Origin: Hippophae tibetana
Taxonomy: Eukaryota; Streptophyta; Magnoliopsida; Rosales; Elaeagnaceae
Reading direction: 5' to 3'
DNA length: 64,000 bases
Assembly: GCA_037013495.1 (NCBI GenBank)
Contig: CM072812.1
Span: 39,305,001 to 39,369,000, forward strand
Position numbers and translations under genes: made by a program. The notes under the pieces were generated by a model. It saw only the letters and a list, made by a program, of their open reading frames with translations. It ran no database searches and had not been told where the DNA came from. Positions 58,465 to 64,000 of this stretch are shown in pieces; position 1 is the first letter of the stretch, and each line of letters begins with the position of its first letter.

Positions 58465-58580
58465 CCGGCAAAATAAGTATTATGGGACCTTTTGGATAGA
58501 ATAAAATAAGTATTTCCTACACTTCTTCTTTCTTTCCAATCATTTCAATACCATTATACCATTTCATCATTATTACACCC
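58465..58580 (-). repeat. Inverted repeat arm, left of Copia-3
   Basis: Its reverse complement aligns with 63,680-63,810 (GAAATGGTAT, GGAAATAC(T/C)TATTTTATTC-like and TACTTATTTTGC blocks). It lies outside Copia-3. Confidence 0.6.
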
Positions 58581-58690
58581 CTTATATTGTCTCTAACGAT
58601 ATTATCGGTCTTTCTCATCTCACCGACTTGTTTTTTTTTATCCCACCTCAAGATTGTTGTTTGTGTTGCTTTTTGGTTTAAGTGTATTAT

Positions 58691-59141
58691 TGTTGAAAAA
58701 CAAAAAATAACTCTACACAAAAGAGTTATCTATTTTGTATTATTTTCTTCATGTTTTCATTACAATTGCATAGTTATATATAAGGAGATTTTACTCCTTC
58801 AATTACTCTTTAAATTAAGCATTCCTTGATTTACTCATTGAATTAAGGATTTCTTATTTTACTCCTTGAATTAAGGATTTCTTATTTTACTCCTTGAATT
58901 AAGGATTCCTTATTTTATTTCTTGAATTAAGGATTCCTTATTTTATTTCTTGAATTAAAGATTCCTTGTTTTACTTCTTGAATTAAAGATTCCTTGTTTT
59001 ACTTCTTGAATTAAGGATTCCTTGTTTTACTCCTTGAATTAAGGATTCCTTGTTTTACTCCTTGAATTAAGGATTCCTTGTTTTACTCATTGAATTAAGG
59101 ATTCCTTGTTTTATTCCTTGAATTAAGGAATAATATTCAAT
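58691..59141 (-). repeat. Copia-3 3' LTR with embedded satellite
   Basis: Its first 100 bases (TGTTGAAAAACA...ACAATTGCATAG) match the 5' LTR remnant. The remainder is largely the 28-bp array at 58,838-59,117. The end near ATTCAATA adjoins the polypurine tract. Confidence 0.8.
58838..59117. repeat. Ten tandem 28-bp units (LTR-embedded minisatellite)
   Basis: Ten full units, each TTGAATTAAGGATTCCTTGT plus TTTACTCC with minor variants, occupy exactly 280 bp, with a degenerate unit before and a partial one after. Variant types are arranged in blocks (AGGATTTC, AGGATTCC-TATTT, AAAGATT, AGGATT-TGTTTT), indicating stepwise local duplication. Confidence 0.97.
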
Positions 59142-59157
59142 ACTCTCCCTCAAGCTG
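59142..59157 (-). other. Copia-3 polypurine tract
   Basis: Minus strand CAGCTTGAGGGAGAGT, immediately upstream of the 3' LTR. Confidence 0.75.
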
Positions 59158-59159
59158 GA

Positions 59160-60560
59160 TCCAGAAGGTTTATGGATCCAAGTTTGGACAAAATTCATTG
59201 AAACTGATGAGAAGCCAAGGGTTTGGTGAAGATATCAGTCAGTTGGTCGAAGCTTCTTGTATAATGTGTCTAAATCACCTGTGATTGAACGTGTTCACGA
59301 ATGTAATGAAAATCAACTTCAATGTGTTTCGTCCTCTCGTGAAACACTAGGTTTGATGTTATATGCATGGATGCTTGATTGTCACAAAATAAGGACATAG
59401 GAAGAGTTGTAGGAACACCTAAATCACACAGAAGACCTTTAAGCTGTATCAATTCACATGCAGTTGAAGCCATTGCACGATACTCAGCTTCGGCACTTGA
59501 TCTGGTGATGATAGTTTGGTTCTTATTCTTCCATGTGACCAAGTTTCCACCAAAAACTGTACAGTATCTAGTGGTGGACTTACGATCGATTACATTCCCT
59601 ACCCAATCAGCATTACAATACCCCATGATTTATGTGTTGTCATTCTTCTTCATGATGATACCACGACCCACTGATCCTTTTAAGTAGAGTAAGATCTTTT
59701 TAACAAGGGTCAAATGCTCAAGTGTCGAGGAGTGAATGAATTGGCTCACAATACTTACAGAATATGTGATGTCAGGTCTGGTGATTGTTAGGTAGATTAA
59801 CTTACCAACCAGTCGCTGGTAATAACTTATATTCATGAGTGATGTGCCCTTCAAGCTAGGTTTGAGTTTGCTATTAAGAGAGGTAATGGTTGGTTTAGCA
59901 TCGCTCATGTTAGCTTTTTTGAGCAAATCTAGGACATATTTCCTTTGGTTAAGAAGAGTCCCTTGTGCGAGGTTGTCATTTCTATACCAAGAAAGTACTT
60001 CAATATCCCAAGGTTTTTAATTGCAAACCTTTTTCTGAGGGACTATTGGAGATTGAAAATCTCATCAGCATTATCACCTGTAATTATCAGATCATCTACA
60101 TAAATCAACATAACCAATTTGCCCATAGCTTCTGTGCGAACAAATAGTGAGGAATCGGCATTGCTACTTTTGAAACCAACATTAGTGGGAATTGAGCTTA
60201 GCTTGGCATACCAAGCTCGTGGGGAATATTTCAGATCATAAATGGATTTGTGCAATTTGCACACTAAATCCAATTCATTACTTTGAGGATAATCGGGTGA
60301 CAATTTCATATAGACTTCTTCTTTGAGATCACCATGCAAGAATGCATTCTTCGCATCCATTTGGTACATAGACCACCCCTTGTTTATAGCCACGGACAGT
60401 AGCACTCTTATTGTGTTCATTTCTGCAACATGTGCAAATGTTTCTTTATAATCCACCTTGAATGTTTGAGTGAATCCCCCAGCCACCAATCTTGCTTTAT
60501 ACTTCTCAATTGATCCATCTGACTTGAATTTGAGCTTATAGATCCATTTGCAACCCACGA
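59160..60560 (-). pseudogene. Copia-3 reverse transcriptase and RNase H
   Basis: The open part 60,043-60,558 starts MGCKWIYKLKFKSDGS and includes KARLVAGGFTQ, QMDAKNAFLHGDLKEEVY and YVDDLIITG (about 60,090), so RT catalytic aspartates are present. 59,630-59,926 gives the thumb/connection (YYQRLVGKLIYL, RPDITYSVSIVSQF). 59,270-59,626 is RNase H with YCNADWVGN, where the usual first Asp (TDADW) is Asn, RSSAEAEYRAM, FCDNQAS and KHIEVDFHYIRE. Stops separate the parts. Confidence 0.88.
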
Positions 60561-61066
60561 CTTTCTTGCCTTTTGGAAGTTTGGTGATGCTTCATGTGTT
60601 ATGTTGATCTAGGGCTTTAAGTTCCTCTTGCATGGCTTCCTTCCATACATCTTAGCTATTGGCCTTATGAAAGTTTTGAGGCTCACTGTAACTCGATATA
60701 GTGTTGAGGAATGCGACATAGGCTGGTGTCACTCTTTTATATGACACATAATTTGAGATGGGATGTGTGGGTTTGTAGGTGAAAAAGTCTTGAAGTCTTG
60801 TGAGAGGTTTCCTAACACACATTGGATTATGTCATGGAGTAGGAGGAGTTATCTCACACTCGTTCACATCTTGTACCATATTGTGAGGATCATCTTGATT
60901 GTCACCATATTCATGCAGTGTACCATCAAGACGAGACCTTTTATTGTTACTTTTAGTGAGTGATGCATCAATATTGACATCGTTAGGATCTTGTTATTGT
61001 GGAGCCTCAAGTTTGATTCTTGGTAATGGAAACAAATCCAAGATGTCATCCTTTTGATTTGTGATT
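60561..61066 (-). other. Copia-3 linker between integrase and RT, broken
   Basis: No domain is expected here in copia polyproteins beyond a variable linker. Short frames with stops are seen, and an INITHEASPNFQKARKSW-like end joins RT near 60,560-60,610. Confidence 0.5.
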
Positions 61067-62101
61067 TCACATGACTTGTTGGTTAGTTTCATAAAATCGA
61101 ACATCTTTAGACACAATTAATCTCCTAAGTTGGCGATCATAACACTTATATCCCTTTTGTGTAGATGAATAACTAAGAAAGATACATTTAACAACTCTAG
61201 GATCCAATTTTTCTCGATGATGAGATTGAATATGTAAAAAACAGATGCAGCCAAAGACTCTAAGGTGTGAGAGGTTAATTTTCCTTCCGTTCATGACCTC
61301 TAGGGGAGACTTGATACCCAAGACTCGGTTGGGTAATCTATTGATGATGTAAGCAGCTGCCATAACCCCTTGGGACCAAAATCTCTTTGGTACATTCATT
61401 TGTAGCATTAATGCTCTAGTTTTTTCAAATAAGTCTCAGTTTTTGCGTTCAACTACACCATTTTGTTAAGGTGTTCCAACACAACTTGTTTGATTCATAA
61501 TGTTATGAATGCTCAAATATTTTTTCATGATATGGGACATGTATTCGGTGCCATTGTTAGACCTTAAGGTTTGAATTTTAGAGGAGAAGTGATTTTTAAC
61601 AAGGTTATGAAAGTCCTTAAATACTTCCATAACTTCATTCTTAGACTTTAAAAGATACAACCATGTGACTTGAGAGAAATCATCAACAAAAATCACAAAA
61701 TACTTATAGTCATCAAAAGATTCATTAGTTGGTCCACATATATCTGAATGAACTAGTTCAAAACACTTACTAGCCCTAGACAAGGAAGAATTAAAAGGAA
61801 ATCTAGTGGCCTTAGACAAATGGAAAGTTTCACATGTAATTGCATCATTTCCTAAGTTTGGAAATAAAGTTGACAAAATTGGTGGAGAAGGGTGAGCTAA
61901 ACGTTGATACCACAATTGATTATCTTGGATGGGGTTAAACTTGGCTTGAAACCCTCTAGGATTTCTCTTGGATATGTAATAAAGACCATCTAAGTAAAGC
62001 CCTTCACCAATCGTCTTTTTGGTGGCACAATCCTGAAAAATGACATTGTGAGGAGAAAAAATTACTAAGCAATTCAAGGTATTTGTGATTTTTCCTACCA
62101 T
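61067..62101 (-). pseudogene. Copia-3 integrase region
   Basis: 62,101 down to 61,466 carries the pre-integrase finger (LWYQRLAHPS, CETFHLSKATR, in which the second Cys is Phe), HSDICGP with the first Asp, VIFVDDFSQVTWLYLLK and LRSNNGTEYM, where the second catalytic Asp is Asn (codon 61,556-61,558). A TAA follows at GTP just before QNGVVERKN. 61,408-61,067 gives the RFWSQGVMAAAYIINRLPN and LRVFGCICFLHI parts. The enzyme is dead twice over. Confidence 0.85.
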
Positions 62102-62330
62102 AGACTTGATTTAATCTTACATTAATTTTATTTTTTTCCTTTCCTAAAACCTTTACATTCTCACCATTTGCAATTGAAACTTGAGAAGGATTTGCTAATT
62201 TTTCAAACTTATGAGACTTTGACACATGGTTGGTCATATAATCTGTGGCACTTGAATCTATAACCCAAAAATCATGCAACATATTTATTTTAAGAGCATT
62301 TTTAAAGGCTTTTATGATACCTTGCATGTC
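62102..62330 (-). pseudogene. Copia-3 protease with DSSA active site
   Basis: FWVIDSSATDYMTNH corresponds to the canonical protease loop, with Ser in place of the essential Gly (62,247-62,258; AGT where GGT is expected). The frame 62,004-62,327 continues VSIANGENVKVLGK before shifting. Confidence 0.75.
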
Positions 62331-63424
62331 CTCTTATGGTATGAGTTTTGTATCTACCAAGAAACCTGCAAACTTGCCTAGCAATGCTGTCAAGTTTCCT
62401 TCTTCTATGCTATCTACACAGTCAATTTTAGCTCCTCTTTTCTTGCTTTGAAGATACAACATAAACTTATTCATAAGTTCAGCTGGATTTTCTGTGAAGT
62501 TCTTGAATGGATCAGACCCATTAGAGGTAGAGGCAAAGCATGATTTTCACGGTGTGTTGTACGATTCACTTTCTATAAACCCTTGTCCTTTATAGAATTA
62601 GGCTTTAATTCTGGATGTAGAATCCAATATGTGTCCTTAACATGGTTGCAGTGTTGACACTTCAAGTTTAGATGCTTCCCTTTGTACTTCCTCTCGTTGG
62701 TTAGATAGGCTCTTGCCTCAGGTGCCCTAGCCATTGTATTCTTGTTCATGACTTTCCTCCTTACTTCCTCACGTTGAATTATCCCACATACACTGGTGAA
62801 GGAAGGAAGTTCAATATTCATGAGTATGTGGCATCATATGTCTTCATATGGTGAATCGAGATTGGACATAAGTTGAAATATCTTATCTTATTTCGCTCTT
62901 TTTACTAGCAAAGCTACATCGGTTGTATAAGGATGATATATTTCCAACTCATTCCACATGCTTTTCATGCTTCCTAAGAGTTATACAAAAGGCTTGCCAT
63001 CTTGTTACAGATATGAGATGTCCTTCTTTAATTGGAAAATTCGTGCAACATTGTTTTGACTGCCATACATTTCCTTGACTGTCTCCCATAGTTGGTATGT
63101 GGATTCAGAGTAATTGAATATTTAAGCTAATTTATGTTCCATGGAATTTAGGAGCCATGACATAACCAGATAATCCTTGCTAAGCCAAGATTCATAGGTT
63201 GGTGAGGAAAAATCAAGTACTTCGATGCTTCCATTTATGAACCCCAAGTTAGACCTTCCACCTAGAGCTAAAGATACTGCTCTTGACCAAGGCAAGTAAT
63301 TAAACTCATTTAATAAGACTAAGCTTAATCTTTGATTTAGGTTGACATCTACCTCATGCATATTCATGAAGGAAAACACCAATGAACTTTCAGCTTCTGA
63401 TCCTAGCGGCTTGCCTTCAGCCAT
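62331..63424 (-). pseudogene. Copia-3 gag
   Basis: ATG at 63,424 begins MAEGKPLGSEAESS. NQRLSLVLLNEFNYLPWSRAV and GFINGSIEV form the Retrotran_gag_3-type start, and the frame stops at 63,122. Later pieces include a PSFTSVCGIIQREEVRRKVM block and a damaged knuckle CQHCNHVKDTYWILHPELK (62,573-62,821), which lacks residues between Cys and His and has Tyr for the last Cys. Particle-forming role in intact relatives. Confidence 0.8.
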
Positions 63425-63479
63425 TTCGAAGATTGAAGATGCTAAGATAATAATAAAGTTGAAGCAAGTTAATTTTTCT

Positions 63480-63491
63480 ACTTTGATACCA
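63480..63491 (-). other. Copia-3 primer-binding site
   Basis: Minus strand TGGTATCAAAGT, abutting the 5' LTR start at 63,492. Confidence 0.85.
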
Positions 63492-63600
63492 TGTTGAAAA
63501 ATAAGAAATAACTCTACACAAAGAATAACTCTACATAAAAGAGCTCTCTAGTTTTTATTATTTTCTTCATGTTTTCACTACAATTGTATAGACACTAAAA
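63492..63600 (-). repeat. Copia-3 5' LTR remnant
   Basis: TGTTGAAAAATAAG...CAATTGTATAG aligns with the start of the 3' LTR for about 105 bp and then departs. The satellite-bearing portion is absent. A small internal duplication of AATAACTCTACA is present. Confidence 0.75.
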
Positions 63601-64000
63601 GGAAAAAAGGACTACTCGTGGGGTCTCTTATATAAATTTTGAGTGCTAATAGATTGGATGGGAACCAAATTATGACTTAGGTGTTGAAATGGTACCGTGA
63701 TGGTGCTGAAATGGTATCGTGATGGTACTGAAGTGCTAGGGAAAGGAAGAACGATAGTAAATACCTATTTTATTCATGTACAAAAAGCTCTACAGTACTT
63801 ATTTTGCTCGTGGCATATGAGTATATTTCAAGCACTTATCACAACCCCAACCAGCTTCTTACCAGTGTCTAGCATGTTAAGTGATCTAAAAATCTAAAAG
63901 AAAATAAATAAACTAAACTATACTAACTAAAATCATTTTTACCATGGTTTCATTTAGTGTATGCAACAAGCCTTAAATCCCCTAGGTGGCCCTAGTGAAC
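63601..64000. other. Right flank with inverted repeat arm (63,680-63,810)
   Basis: No gene was seen. The arm at 63,680-63,810 is the inverted partner of 58,465-58,580. It starts with a short duplication of GAAATGGTA(C/T)CGTGATGGT. The frame 63,697-63,897 runs through the arm and has no motif. Confidence 0.55.

Larger units (their letters stand above)
58691..63600 (-). mobile_element. Copia-3: Ty1/copia element on minus, decayed
   Basis: Minus-strand order: 5' LTR remnant (63,492-63,600), PBS, gag, protease, integrase, RT, RNase H, polypurine tract, 3' LTR (58,691-59,141). Protease, integrase and gag have each lost key residues and frames are broken in many places. The gag wording (LNEFNYLPWSRAVSLALGGR) and pol differ from Copia-1 and Copia-2, so it is a third family. 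Confidence 0.9.

Noticed and set aside
58838-59117. Regular 28-bp repeats, similar in length to CRISPR repeats
   Set aside because: Units are directly adjacent with no spacers, in a plant LTR. It is a minisatellite.

Overview
This is eukaryotic DNA from a plant nucleus, almost certainly a eudicot. It is very AT-rich, and nearly all recognisable coding sequence belongs to LTR retrotransposons of plant Ty1/copia and Ty3/gypsy lineages and to two endogenous plant pararetroviruses (Caulimoviridae). The species cannot be named from the sequence. No complete host gene, tRNA or rRNA gene, CRISPR array or bacterial-type operon was found. The layout suggests a repeat-rich, probably heterochromatic chromosome segment in which elements have inserted into one another.

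Layout. Bases 1-6,200: short exon-like host fragments at both ends enclose a decayed copia gag with PBS and LTR (132-1,022, minus) and a decayed pararetrovirus, EPRV-1 (1,347-5,100, plus). 6,200-9,397: AT-rich DNA. 9,398-15,306: Copia-1, a complete young copia element with 225-bp LTRs differing at one base, a 5-bp target duplication, a PBS and polypurine tract, and a single gag-pol frame broken only by three TGA codons. 15,307-18,840: AT-rich DNA with microsatellites. 18,840-23,640: a second, different pararetrovirus, EPRV-2. 23,640-38,945: nested debris comprising gypsy gag fragments, a SIRE/Maximus-like copia gag with its 5' LTR, two LTRs of another family (one a clean solo LTR with target duplication), and two copies of an unidentified 1.1-kb repeat. 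38,950-49,036: a non-coding, internally deleted SIRE-like element whose 5' LTR is split by an Athila/Diaspora-like gypsy element (42,831-48,145) that has itself lost most of pol. 49,102-54,192: Copia-2, a Tnt1/Tork-like element on minus, abutting the tail of another copy. 54,300-58,690: AT-rich DNA with an LTR-like block. 58,691-63,600: Copia-3, minus, with catalytic-residue losses and a ten-unit 28-bp satellite inside its 3' LTR; its flanks share a short inverted repeat.

How the parts relate. Every pol or gag reading frame carries stops, frameshifts or lost catalytic residues, so none should be autonomous. Copia-1 is the best preserved and the most likely to be transcribed or mobilised in trans. 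The main biological interest lies in nested insertion history, recombination products (solo LTR, tandem LTR junction, internal deletions), satellite growth inside LTRs and leaders, and two independent pararetroviral integrations.
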